A stretch of 64,000 nucleotides of DNA. Source: Oxytricha trifallax. Its lineage: Eukaryota > Ciliophora > Spirotrichea > Sporadotrichida > Oxytrichidae. The stretch is taken from assembly GCA_000711775.1 (NCBI GenBank), contig ARYC01000051.1:220154-284153 (forward strand), written 5' to 3'. Every line of letters starts with the position of its first letter. Position 1 is the stretch's first letter. This document shows positions 1-13,100 of this stretch, piece by piece. The translations under genes and the position numbers were made by a program. The notes beneath the pieces were generated by a model. That model had not been told where the DNA came from. It did no database searches and saw nothing but the letters and a program-made list of their open reading frames with translations.

Positions 1-2960
1 CTTTTCTAAGCCTAATACGATTAGGTATAAGTAATTTAGCTAAAGCAGCTCTCTCCATCAGCATTTTATTTGGATATTATTCTTATGGAAGTATAATTTC
101 TATAAAAACATAATAAAATACTTATAAATTTAAAGAAAATTTTGATAATCTATTCTTCAGCCTATGTCAGAGTATCAGATCCCTTGAGCAATTTATAGTT
201 TTCATAGGCGAATTCCAAATTTGATTCATCTTTCTAACTCAATAACTTAGATTTAAACAGCATGTCAAATTCAAATGTGTAGAAGCTTTATTCTCATATT
301 ATAATAGAAATATTAATCATTAAAAACAATTACTAATTACATTACCAAGCTGGTAAACAATTGCTTAATAAAATTTAAGAAAGTTAAAGGAATTAATTGT
401 TGGAGTTATTTTAAAATAAATGAGATAAAAATTGTTTAAGGCTGAATCAAAATAAATTATTACCAAATTATTGGTAATAAGCATTAAAGGAATAATATTC
501 AATTATTTCTAACTTGTCATTCAAGTCCAGATTGTTGAGTTCAACTTTAGTTTAAAATATAAGTGCTGGCTGATCATATTATGGTGAATTATTATAAATC
601 GAGATTATCAATGTGTCTGCGAAATGCCTCACTATAAAGTTTGCAACTTCATTCATCATCACAACTGTCTTTTTTAAAAGGCTAAATTTTAATAAAATCC
701 AGAGGTATTTCTATGCAACTTAAATTTATATGAGGGTGTGTCGATGAACTTTGAAGTTTGAAGTCGAGTTCTCACGAAACACTGGGCTCTAGTTATTGGA
801 TTCATTAGTAAGTTCCCTGTGAAAGCTAACTCAAAATAAATAAATTTTTATTGATATAATATACAAAAATGCATTTTGTTATTTTAAACAGAATAAATAT
901 ATATTGTTTAAGTCTACTAGTAACTAATTTCTCAAATTTTCCATATTTATTAGAGATAGCATGATTTTGTTGGTTGAAATTGGGACCCATCCTTCGAGCA
1001 TTTGATTTATGCTATGAATCTCAAAATCATTGATTCCAAATATTTCAGTCATTTATGTTTCTAAGCTTAAAAGTTCCTCAGGTGGCGCAAAGAAGTCGTT
1101 TATTATTGCTTAAATCATAAAAAAATAAGGTAAATTTATGCAAATCATATGTATAATTTTTAGACTAATTTCTTTAATCTTAAAGCCTAATTTAAGATAT
1201 AAAAATAAAATAGAATATTCATTTTTGGATTATTATAACAATATATCCCCAAATACATGATTTACTTTATTAACTTTAACTATTTAATTGCCCGCTGAAG
1301 AGTTATTATTTAAAGCTTTCTGGTCATTTTTAGCTGCGATACGATCCCCAGTGTTCAATTGGTTCAACTTTTAAATTTAGTTCTTGAGATATTTCCCACT
1401 TTGCTTTATGTAGCTGCTCACAGAGTCTGTGTTCGAGAGATACTCAAAAGCTATGAAGCAAAATATGTTATATTATAAAAAGATCATATAAAGTATCTGG
1501 CTGTTATATGGTTTTATTGCCACCTATGATTAGGGGAAAAATTAGTAAGATATATTATTAATTTAAAAATGTTATTCTAGTTATTAGTAGCAGAGGCAAC
1601 ATCTCTCAATATAGAATTCAAGTTGAGTAAATGAAACTCAACAAGCATGTGATTGTTAGATTTTTGCAACTGCTTAGCGACTTATTTCTTGCTTGGTGAC
1701 ATAGGTGGACTTAATACACCGTCTCTATTTTTCTTTATAGGCGACCCTGGTTGACTCAGTTATTTAGCCTACTACTATTTATTTTGGTTCTTTTTTAACC
1801 ACTCATCGTAGCCCTGTTCAATATAGTCATTGTACTTAACTTCTCTGGGGATCATAAACAAATGATCGATGTTGAGATTATTTTTCATCTGGTCTCTTTC
1901 TATAAAAACATCTGAAGCAAATTTGATATCCATCATCAAAATTAGCTATCTGGCATATGCCTGATTTAGCAAGTCTTTGCTGCTCATAATCTTTTGCATT
2001 TTGAGTTATTGCATCAATTGCTGGCTCGCTCCTCCAGCAATCTTAGAATCTTACTGAGATAAATTTAAGAAACCTTGGAATGCGGGGTTTTAAGCAGGAG
2101 AGCCCATAAAGTCCATAAGAGATGCTATTGAAACTTCTCTTGTCGCTGATTTATCCAGGAAGTAAGAAATATCAGCGATGTTAACTAAAATGGATGCTAT
2201 AACTACTTTAGAACGGGATTTGCCTGCTATTTGCTTTCCTAATTGATCTACTGTAGTTTACTTTTTATCGAAAATTATCTCAATTTCTAGCTGATCTAAG
2301 GGAGATGCTGTGAAAAGTACTATTTGCTTGTCCCAATTAAGCATATTAAATCTTAAGGTAAAATGGATAAACAATTCTGCACAAATACTTAAAACTCTTT
2401 CTATTTATTGATAAACATGCTCTTGACGCTACTTGACCTGACATAAAAATCATCACCACCACGCATGACATCAACTGGATCATATTCCTAATGAAACAAA
2501 CACATCTTTTCTCTAGTAACTTTTACATCTTTCATCAATTTAGCATCAGTAGTGTTGTTTTTATTACCATTCATCTTAAATACTGCGTATATTGACCCGT
2601 TTTGACTGTCTTTTGTGAAGTATACATTAATTATTTAACATCATATAAAATCTAGAGATATTTTCATTATTTGTAAGTTATCAGCTAGGTAGTTGTTTAG
2701 ATTTAGAAGTGAAATATCATTAATAGTGATCATTCCAAACGGAGACTTCGTAAAGTTTGTACTAATATACACTATTGAGAAATTAATAACAAGTTCTCGC
2801 TTTTTCTTTCTCTGCATCCGCATATAATCACTCTTTGAGTCTAAGATTTGATGTGCTTCACTTTATTTACTATACAAATTATTTATCTAAAAGTGGGATA
2901 AGATATAAGATAAAGCATAGAATAGAATTTAATGAAAAACAGTAAGTTCTTATTAAATTC
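1..2960 (-). CDS. Large unidentified protein, 3' part (runs off the left edge)
   Basis: Read on the minus strand with TAA/TAG as Gln, coding blocks run from about 2900 down to base 1, separated by AT-rich stretches. The longest block, about 2400-1600, is open for more than 250 codons and includes SPIKKNRDGVLSPPMSPSKK, a Ser/Pro-rich linker. Further blocks lie near 1500-1270, 1130-930, 820-720, 680-590, 290-130 and 60-1 and shift frame relative to each other, as expected of MDSs separated by IESs. An upstream block (about 2823-2440) includes MRMQRKKKRELVINFS and DVMRGGDDFYVRSSSV. I recognise no family, and neither end is certain: the gene continues past base 1 and the start may lie upstream of 2823. 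It faces away from the repeat element at 3258. Confidence 0.6.
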
Positions 2961-3257
2961 ACGCTCATCATTTTCGTTTATAAGTTACTCACTAAACTAT
3001 ACGTCTTAGATAAGTTAACCGTCAGGCCCATACTTCTAGTTTTTCTAGAGTTTCTATCATATTTATAAATAATGAAAATACAAATTAATTAGAGACCGTT
3101 AGAAATATATGAACAAATATATATATAAATTAATTTATTAAAAGTTTCTAAAGGAAATGAGAGTCTGAGATTTCTATGGATACTTGATAGTGCAACTCAG
3201 TTCCCTGGTACATTCTTAATAAATATGGATCTATATAGTTTTCTCCTATAAGCATTT

Positions 3258-3525
3258 ATAAAACCCCGTTAGTCAATTAAGAATGAAGATTGGGGATTAA
3301 GAATAATGAAATTAAGAATTAATTATAATTGGCGTAAATTATAAAAGTTTTGGCTAATTATTAAAGCCATTGGCTCGATTAATTGTCTCTATAAAATAAA
3401 CCAATCAGGGTGCGTAAATTTGTTTTTAGCCTAATTATATTTAATTTCAGCCAATTATAATTAATTCTTAATTTCATTATTCTTAATCCCCAATCTTCAT
3501 TCTTAATTGACTAACGGGGTTTTAT
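3258..3525. mobile_element. MITE-like element with 76-bp perfect terminal inverted repeats
   Basis: Bases 3258-3333 are the exact reverse complement of 3450-3525. The ends read ATAAAACCCCGTTAG, so a C4 block preceded by A4 sits almost at the tip, reminiscent of C4A4 telomere-like transposon ends. The 116-bp interior has no coding capacity. The element lies between two minus-strand genes. I see no clear long target duplication; a 2-4 bp AT-rich one cannot be excluded. A non-autonomous germline-limited element is the simplest reading. Confidence 0.75.
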
Positions 3526-3639
3526 CTCAAAATTCATAACAACTCACGAATAATTTAATTTTTTAAGCTTTCCATAAATTACTCTAACAAATAAATTTAA
3601 ATGTAAATATATATAATTAAATATATATATATAGATAAA

Positions 3640-6600
3640 GATATATCTCAGATTATGTTGAGCTACCTTTGTAATCAATATCAAAAGCTTTAATCTGGAT
3701 CTTTTAATTATCTATTTTTTAGGTTGAAATATCGTCTAAAATTAGTCTGAATTGATCGTTTAATGTCTCTTTGTTTTGAGTTTTATTCAAATCTGTGGTG
3801 ATTTTAGACAAACACTTCTGTTTTTAATAAACTTACATAAAATTGATTTACAATATCTAAGATCTATGTATATACCTTTATATAGAAAACGATTATATTG
3901 CAATAATAAAATTTAATATATACAAATTGAAATTGAAAAAACCCCAAAGTTTAGCTGATATCAAGTCTGACATTTTCAACGTTATAATTCTAATCGTTTT
4001 CCATCCCTTGAACTTTTATGCTTCTTAAAGTCAAAAAGCACACTCCACGTTTTTTCTCACTCATCCCCAAATTTTCGTCATTTTTTCTGTATTTCTAGCC
4101 CATAGTGTTCAAGTTAATTCTTTAATTATATATAAAGCATTTAAACCTTATCAGAATTATAAATATAATTAAAAGTTATCGTTCTTGAGGGAGTCTCCTA
4201 TGTCTGATTCAAAGCCCTTCCTAATGGGTTTATAATCAAATTGCACTTTAATGAATCCAAAAAGTAAGTCACTTGCATCCATTAAATTTAGTGAAATCGT
4301 GGAGGTTGCATCGTCATCGTACATTATACTGTTTAGTGGCTTCTATAATTAATAAACGATTATCTGGTATAAAACTTCTATAAATTTCATTGAGAGTTTA
4401 ATGAAAATAGGAAATTGAATAATAGATTTTTGTTACAGCAAAATAATTAATGATGTATATTATAGATAGAGCCAATAAGTTCAAGTTAATTATCTGCTGA
4501 AGAAGCACTTTGATATATTCTGAGCTCCAAAACATCCCAATTTGTAAATAAAATGGAATTAATTAAATTTTTATTCCAAAGAATTTTTTATGTAAAAAGC
4601 AAATAATTTCAATCTACAAAAATTACTAATTAAAATATTATTAGTTTAAAAATGATTTTTTAAATAAATCCCAAAGTGATGAAGACTCAAACTAAATCAT
4701 TCTATTGTTCCATTTGGCATTATGTGAGTTGATGCTCTCGCAAAGTTGGAAATTTTATAGACCTAGTCTGAACACAAACAAAGGTCTCTCAAAACTCAAA
4801 CCTTTATATTTCAGCTAATCAAACAATAAAATTTATAGATAATAAATTAATTATTAAGTTTTTGACAGATCAATAAAAAATTTTAATTTAATATATTGAA
4901 TTCAAATAATGAATAAATTATAATACGAATTATTTTATAAATGACCTGACATAAGACTAATTTCCATTTTACCTCTGGGCAGTCTTGTGAAATTGGAGCT
5001 TCTATATTGCAAGTCAATTTTTAATGGTAGTTAAATAGCTGGCTTCACGATTAGTGATAGCTATATAGTTAACGACAGAGCTGTCCAACATTTCTCTAAA
5101 ATATTATGTTTAACAATGAACAAACAATCAATATCTACTTACGATTTGCAAAAGCATCTTTCGATATTATCTACCCTTCTGCAATCAAAATTGGAGATTG
5201 GCCATCTTGGTATAATTTGACAGTGTTTAAATTTATAGATATACATACAAAGATTTTAAGTGAATCTAATCCTAATTCTTTACTTTTACTAAGTTTTAAA
5301 GTGTAATTTTCATACGGATCTTAGACTTTGAAATCCATAATTTCATCCCACTATATGAAAGAATATTTATTTCACTTTATCTTGACTTACCACTGGATCA
5401 TTGCTCTCCTTGACACTCTTAGTTTTGCAAACTGATCTCGAGGTTTTAACAATGATATAAAAACTGGGCTCTTCATCACTCCATGCTTATTGTGATAGCA
5501 TATCTTTTTAATTTTAAGGTGTAGCTATATCTTGAGATTATTTCAAACCTGCTCCTGCTTCTAAGAGCTACTCCCATTCAAATTGACATCCACGAATTTT
5601 CATCACGAAGACACCACGCTTTGATGTGAGAATTTACTTGGGGTCTACCAAGTCAAGAGTGAAGATTTCGTCTTCTCGTTCTTAAAAATCTTATGCTCCT
5701 GATTTAGGTTATTCGAAGATTGCATAAATTCTATAATTACAAAGACTTACAATCACAAATGTTAATATGTATTTAGTGAGTTTAATAAAGTAATAATCAT
5801 TAGGATTGAAATCATTGGAATCGTCTAAAATGTTATTCTAATAGTTAGACTGCACTCTCTATAAATCTTTGATATCTTTAGGCTACATTTGAGTGATAAA
5901 AATATAGCTTAAAACATGGGGAAAAAATACCATAATATGCTGCTATAAATTTTACCCAAAATATAATTATGAATGACAAGTTATTAGTCTTGACCTTCTA
6001 ACCTCAGTTACTCAGGAGTAAATAAACCAACCTGAGGAGTGAATCTAGTCACTACACTAAGCACAATTTCCGATTTCTTATCGTTATCAATTTATTTTCT
6101 AAAATTGAATTCTCCTGTAATTATTAGTTATTTATTATTATTGAATCAATAAAAGTAAAAGGTTGATAATTATCCTAATATACAATTTGCTCTTAATTTT
6201 TGAATAGCTCATACGAGTAAACTTTATGTATTGCTATCTCTGAATCCCTGCCTAATTTTCGATTGTAAACTATTATCATTATTGGAGCCATTCCTTAAAA
6301 ATTGATAGAACTATTTTATCATTATTTAAAACATTTAATATTCTTATATTAATGATTGAATCAGAGACTTTAAATAAGTTAGACTAATGCAATCTCTAAA
6401 ATTCAGCTACTCTTTGATTGTTAACTTTGGCATATACATAATATGTTGATGGAAAAAATACTCCGTTCACAGTCCACTATATAAAATTTTCAAAATTAGT
6501 TACAATAAGCCATATTGATATTTAAAAATCGATATAATTGCAGACAGAAATACTTACAGCTTTAATTTTCATTGTCAGATCTCCAACTGGATTACGAGTG

Positions 6601-7482
6601 AAAAATAAAGATTTATATAAGAAATAAATCTCAGTATTATAAATTAAAATATTTTTATTCTAAATACAATTTTAAGCAGCATTTCCGAGATTGCATTCAA
6701 ATCTAGCGAGATTGTTTGAAGAAAATCCAAATTAAGCTTTTCTATCAATTTTTATGCAGAGCTTTGCCTGGAAGAAATTTTAAGCTAATTTATAATAATA
6801 TCTTAAATATTTTATCCTGATAGTTTTAAAGAATTTTACTTTTATAATAGTAAACCTCATTAAAATTGTATAACTTTTATTTAGCTTTAAAACTTGATTC
6901 TCTTTGAATCTACCACTATGACTTCTTTTCAATTGTAAAATTATCAGCATATTAATCAATTATGAAAAATTCAAAATATATTTTTAGCTTTAATATCATT
7001 TACGTTCTGGAATATTAGTTTGCTGTAGGAGTATTAGGTTTATCTTGCTTAATTTAATTATTTAATCCTTCTGGTATGTTTTCCAACCACATTTTAACCT
7101 GGTAGTCACCTTTAGGTGGATTTTCAAAGCCATCGAAGTGATGCATGTGAAATTTAAAGATACCATTTTGCCAATTTTTGCCAGCATTTACGATCTTTTG
7201 AACTTGTTCCTCAGATGGTGCTTGACCGAAAATTGCACTGCTTCTCAATAAAGGTTTTGCCTTCTGCAAAAATAAATAAAATATTTCAAAATTTCATAAT
7301 AAGTTGTATGATAAGATAAATAAAAAGGATATTTTTGGAAAGAGTATTTATCTTTTCACATACTCAATCTTGAAGACTGTCCTGATAACATCCTCTTAAT
7401 TCCTTACGAAAAATAAGTGATCTTTATCTATTTGATATGTAAATGGTTCGAAGGCCTTGAGCTATTCTTGTTGTCCTTACAT
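3640..7482 (-). CDS. C2-domain-containing protein
   Basis: Minus-strand gene in many pieces. The likely start is ATG at 7482-7480, opening MQGQQEQLKAFEPFTYQIDK. The block at 7269-7054 (FKFHMHHFDGF and GDYQVKMWLEN) has the beta-strand pattern that opens a C2 domain. Later blocks near 5700-5520 (SKRGVFVMKIRGCQFEWE), 5460-5380 (SFYIIVKTSRSVCKTKSVKE), 5310-5100, 4330-4190 and 4110-3940 (VCFLTLRSIKVQGMEND) look like repeated C2 strands, and 3840-3650 is the last clear coding block. C2 domains usually bind phospholipid, often with Ca2+. I infer a tandem-C2 protein. Blocks are separated by AT-rich sequence and change frame, consistent with IESs. The exact stop is unresolved; the last frame could run to a TGA at 3529-3527, next to the repeat element. 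Confidence 0.55.
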
Positions 7483-7572
7483 TTTTCTAATTTTAATATT
7501 TTTCTAAAATTATGATTATTTATAATAATTACTTTTATGGCTATAATTTATCACCATGAGGAATAGTCAATT

Positions 7573-9553
7573 ATGCTTTAACAATATAGAATATAATTCT
7601 AAATTTCTTATTTGAATATGGTCATAGCTCAAACTTCTCTATACCTCGCTGAAATCCAAACTTTACCAAATTAAGTGATTAATTTCTTTATTCCCATAAA
7701 ATCTCTAGCTGAGAATTCTATGCCAACGGAGGAAAATATTTCTACTAAGTGGGCTTTGTAAAATTTTTATGTCAATAATGCCTATATTTTGGGGTCAATT
7801 AGAATCACAGATAAAACCTTTGGCGAGCTGTCTATCAATATTATAATATAAATAATTTTACATAGCATATTGCCAATTAATAATTTACAAATAAAACGAA
7901 AATATATTACAAATTTGTGCAATATAGACCAATTCAAATCGATTCCAAGATCTTTAGATCTCAGAGAAATTCAATATAAAGTTTAAGTGCATCCTTCAAA
8001 CGTACAATCCAAGGATATCATGCTTCAAACCATATTGAATAAAACCCAAAGCGAATCCCAAAAGCCATCCACCAAAACCCCTCCCTAAAATTAGTAATCA
8101 AAAGACCCTGCAATTTTGAGTAAGTAACAATAGCTTGAACTAAAAAAGAAAGAGAAGGAACTATTGACGTCACTCGGTGCCCCTTAAGAAATGAAGAATT
8201 ACGAAACTTACAGCTTTGAGAGTTAAAGAATCGAATATACAATTACAGTTAGTAAATACTAAATTCAAAGAGATTTCAACATTCCACTCACTCTGAAGGA
8301 CATATTTTCTGATGTAGACGCTTTTCTTAATCCTAGGGCTCTTGAACTTTATCAAGATTTAGATAACAAATTAGTGTTTTAGTTACTAGGATATGATAGT
8401 AGAAATAATTGCATTGAATTAGGGCAAATTGAACTTAGTATGCTTGAAATGATTCAGAAGTAGTTGTTAAATGAATATTTATATGCTAAAGGCAATTATA
8501 TATAAATTAGGTTTTGCTTAGGATTACCTAAATTTTCAATACAAAATAAGTATTAAATTTATTAAATGAACAAAACATAGAGAAAAATTAGAAATTATAA
8601 GCCTTAGCGTCACAAAGTGGTGAATTTAAGCAATAGCAATATTCTCAGGTTGCCTAGAAAAAATTAGATAAAGAGTTCGCTGGTACCAGTGCAAAATTCT
8701 AAAAACTTTTCAAAGATTCTTATGTCAGATATAATTAGACTAAGGAAGTCCTCCAGAAATAGAAAGAAGATGAAATTTCATTTTAAATTTTAGGAAGGAT
8801 ATCTAGTATTTATTTACCCAAATCATATGTTTTGGTTGAAATCAATGCTAAGCAACAAGAATAGCAAGATAAAAAGCTTGATTAAACTTAAAAACTTTAG
8901 ACTTAACCCTCGGAACCCCTGCCCGATGGATTTTCGCTAATTAAATTTGACAAGCCTAAACCTATGAAAGATCACTTTAGTGACTTATATGGTTAAAACT
9001 AAAACCCTTAAAAAGATGAGAAGCTGGAATTGAGTTAGAGTGTTTCTAAGAAACAAGCTGGTCTTGGAGATAGTAGCATATTCAATTCTAGCCCTACTAA
9101 GTAACTTATCAATTATAAATCTTATGATTTGATTTTAATCAGTAACAATTTCATTTAGAATCATCAATTAATTCTATATTTTTAAGCTTTTACATTTTGT
9201 AACTCTAGAATAGCATTAGTAGTTAATCCAAAGATGAAATGAGTGATTTGATTGTGAAGATAGAATGGAATTTCAGCTATAAACTTCGTGAAAAACATTC
9301 AGATAAATTTAATGAAATTAATGAAGAATTCAGATAACTATCAAATTTAATTTAATTTATCGTCCCCTTTTCTTATTTCTACCCTCTACTTATCTGTATA
9401 CTTTTACATCCTTATGATAGAAATAAAAAAACTAGAAAGAATCAAACAAAAAAAGAACATAGCGAATCTTTTATAGATCTTGGAGTAAATACAAAACGTA
9501 CCCCTGCTCACACATAAAAACCTTAAAACTCTGGCATTAGTGCTTGCTAGTGA
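7573..9553 (+). CDS. Unidentified protein, plus-strand gene with two decoded IESs
   Basis: Opens at ATG 7573 or the in-frame ATG 7618 (MVIAQTSLYLAEIQTLPNQV) and stays open through about 8507. An 11-bp IES (TTAGG pointer) then restores frame into QVLNLLNEQNIEKNQKLQ. A second IES with pointer TAGCAT (9074-9210) joins GLGDSSI to SSQSKDEMSDLIVKIEW. The stop is TGA at 9551-9553. The product is roughly 580 residues, Gln- and Lys-rich, with a likely coiled-coil middle and a short hydrophobic stretch (FIVPFSYFYPLLICILL) about 50 residues before the end. I recognise no family. It is divergent from the C2 gene on its left. Confidence 0.6.
8507..8517. other. 11-bp IES, pointer TTAGG
   Basis: TTAGG occurs at 8507-8511 and 8518-8522. 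Removing 11 bp takes the frame from NYIQIR straight into ITQIFNTKQ; without removal the frame ends. Only six bases lie between the pointer copies. Confidence 0.6.
9074..9210. other. IES, pointer TAGCAT
   Basis: TAGCAT at 9074-9079 and 9211-9216. Joining gives GDSSISSQSKDEMSDL in one frame, while the intervening 131 bp are AT-rich with a frame-breaking TGA. Confidence 0.65.
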
Positions 9554-10113
9554 AAGTTGTCTCTCATATAACAGCGAGGAGGATTTATTAAGCGTACAGG
9601 GATTACAGAATGTTTAGAGAATCATTGGTGTATTGAAAAATTTAATTTCTACACATAATTAAATCAATCAAACTAAAGCCATATATTTATAGTGTGCTGA
9701 CATAGCTATACAAGGAAGCCAGACTGGAACTGCATAGCTTGATTGAACTTATGAGATGCATAATGTTAAAATTATATATAAGTAAAGGGCTAAATAATTA
9801 AAAGATGCTTCGGTAAATAAAATTAAAAATTAAAGTTGAAAATATATATTATATGGTAAATATAAATAATAGCTTATCTTCAGACTTTATTTATTTTCAT
9901 AAAAGAGTGATGTTTGTTAATATTTCGAAAATATATAACTTTTATAATGGGACATATTATAATTATAGGTTTGAAAAAATTTAAATTAAATATAATAGTA
10001 AAAACGAAAATGATAAAAAACTTAATTATTAATTCTTTATTTAAACATTTATAAAAAACAGCTGGAGTAATTCAGAAATATTTATAAGATATATCTTAAT
10101 TATTATTTTAGAG
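9554..10113. other. Intergenic, nothing recognised
   Basis: AT-rich stretch between the TGA at 9553 and the calpain ATG. I see no coding block, RNA gene or repeat. In the macronucleus a nanochromosome end would be expected here, but no telomere repeat is present, as expected for germline DNA. Confidence 0.5.
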
Positions 10114-13100
10114 ATGGATTTAAACTCCTTAACTTTTAATTATCAAGATCTTTAATATCAATAAATGTAGAAGTCGAATACTACCAACAATAACTCCAAA
10201 TAATCCATCACAGGTATGTTTCACTCTCTTAGACTAATTTTCACAGATTATTTAATATTTTCTATATGTTTCATGAATATTTATGAGACTCTAAAGTATT
10301 TTAATATATTTCATGATTACTACATTTTTATTAAAAGCATGTGTGATTATGAACATTTCTTAATATTCTCTATATTGTAGATGCTTTAATGGCACATGTG
10401 AAGGAAGTGGACTACTAAAAGGTGTTAGCGACTAAGAAACAATTTACAGATGTGGATTTCCCAGCTACTCTTGCCTCCCTCTCTAACAAGGATTCTTTAT
10501 CCTTTTAATTTTATTGATACAATTAGCATTGTAAGAAAATAAAAAAACACTTACTAGTAAGTCTTACTTATATACTATTGTGATTCCAAGCTACCAGCCA
10601 ATCAACTTGCAGAATGGAAAAATTTGCAGTGGGTTCGTGCCAAGGACTTATTCAGTAGCGACAACTTTACCGTTTTCGACAAAGATATCTCTCCAAATGA
10701 TATTTTGCAGGGTGACTTAGGAAATTGCTACTTCTTGTCTGCGCTTTCAGCCATAGCTGAATTCCCAAAGAGAATCAGAGACATATTTGAGACTGAGGAA
10801 GCCAATCCTCAAGTCGGTATCTATGCAGTTAAGGTTTGCATCAATGGAGAATTCTACATTATACTTTATATAAATATATAAATATGGATTTTTTTGATTT
10901 AAAATTCATAGATTTAACAAAGTAGCATTATTAATAGAGTTTTAGGGGAAACGAATCTAGAATTAAATGGAATAATTTATAATTGTTAATTCCGTATTGT
11001 TGTAGTAGATGATCTGTTCCCTTGCGTAGAGGGTGAAGGCTTTGGCAGTGGTAAGATCCCAGCTTTCTCTAAAACTAAAAGCAAGGAATTGTGGGTGCTC
11101 CTTATAGAGAAAGTTTGGGCCAAGCTAAATCACAACTATGAGAATATTGAAAGAATCAAACTTATTATAATTGTTACTATTTTATGTTTTCACATGATTC
11201 CGAAGTACATTAACTACTTTATATTGCACTTAATTTTACATTAAAGAATACAATCACTGGATTTGCAAGTGAAGCTTTCAGATGTCTAACAGGTGCCCCA
11301 GTTGAATTCTACAACCATGATTACGTCGACAATATCTTTTTGTTTTTACTAGTATAATTCTATATTTGGGACTAAATAGTGGAAGCAGATAAACGTAACT
11401 ACATCATTTGTACCTCCGCTGGAAGAACCAACTTAAACTCAGACGACTACGCTAAGATCGGGTTGGTTAGTGATCATGCCTACGCTGTTATTCAAGCTGT
11501 AGATATTGAAATCAAGGAATATGGAAGATTACAGTTGCTTAAGCTCAGAAACCCTTGTGAATTATACAATATAAAATTTAAACCCATGGGGTCACAAAGA
11601 ATGGATGGGCGACTGGTCAGATAAGAGCGACAAGTGGAATGACGATCTCAGAAAGCAGTTGAATTTCGTGGATGCAGATGATGGTGTGTTCTTTATCAGC
11701 TACAGAGATTACATGAATTACTATCGCAGCACCACCATTTGCAAAGTATTACAGATTTATTATTGAACATAAACTTCTTTGAATTTTCAATCCAACTCCA
11801 TTTTATTGAGTTATCTATTCATAACAATTATACATGATGGTTTTAAGCACAATTCTTTAAGAGTGAATAGCAACTCAGATTAAAATTAAATCTAACAGGG
11901 CAAACCCAGACCTTATCAATTAGTTAAGGTTACTCTGAAATAAAAATCTAAGATTTTCTTGACTGTTGTCTAACCAACAAAGAGATTCGTAACATAAAAC
12001 CTACCAAACAGTGATTCTTATGATAAACTGGATCATTAAATTTCATATGATAAACATAAAATTATAGTCAGAGTTTACTAGTTTCGTGAAAATTATAATA
12101 GGAAAGCACGATCCACAAAACTTTAAAGAGCCTTTTAGATACATTGACGCTAAGTGTTCAAACTATGACAATGTAAGCATTGAGAGTACAGATGAATATG
12201 AAGCAGGGGAATATGTGGTCTTGGTAGAAGTAGATTGGAGATAAAACTTAATTTAAGAGTATGTTGTGCAAACTTAAACTTAGAGTTTTTTATTCGCCAA
12301 TACTATGAGTCAGTATATTTATTTGATATAGTTAGAGTAACCAGGTTTATTCAAATTCTGGAGATGTATAATTGACTCTCCTCTAAACAAATGAACATGA
12401 AAATTACTTGGAGGAGGTCTTAAAATCTTGCGCTAGGCAAAAAACTCAAAAGAAAATTTTCGATGATAAGGGGGAGAATGACGCATATAGAGCTATCTCG
12501 ATTGTTGATAGTGGAGCTGAATACGGCTATATTTACTATCAAAATTTACAAATATATTGCAACTATTATATGATTTTATTAATTAAATTTAATCAAAATG
12601 ACTCCAAAACAGAAGGTACTATAGTAGAGACAGTGGTCTTCAATAAACTAGAGAACTTTGAAATATTAGCTCCATTTGACCAAGGATCTAATGGAAATAA
12701 AAATCATGTTTAAGTTAACGTTGGACCAGGTGAAAACACTATCATTGTTTTGAGAAGATATTATTTTTGCAAATATCATAGCCTTAAATATGAAATTACA
12801 ATTTGAAAATATATTATTTTTATTTTCTTAGAAGAACAGATAGACAAGCAAGCTATAGCGTTTCATACTTCTCATCAATACTGTACCCAGATAACCACTA
12901 CCTCGACTAAATCCAGTAAAAAGGTAAAAAGCAACAAATTAAGTACATCTTTTTACTATATAATTACACATGTATTGAGATCTTGAAAATTATGTTATTA
13001 TTTGAAAATTATAGAAAGTTATCTCATACATTAATTATCAATAAAGTACCAAGGAGAATAGAAAGATATATACTTTTATTCAATGGTATTCGGCACTGGC

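Noticed and set aside
5106-5306. Plus-strand ORF beginning MFNNEQTINIYLRF
   Set aside because: The minus strand reads as a Gln-containing coding block in line with the neighbouring C2-gene blocks; the plus frame is likely its shadow.
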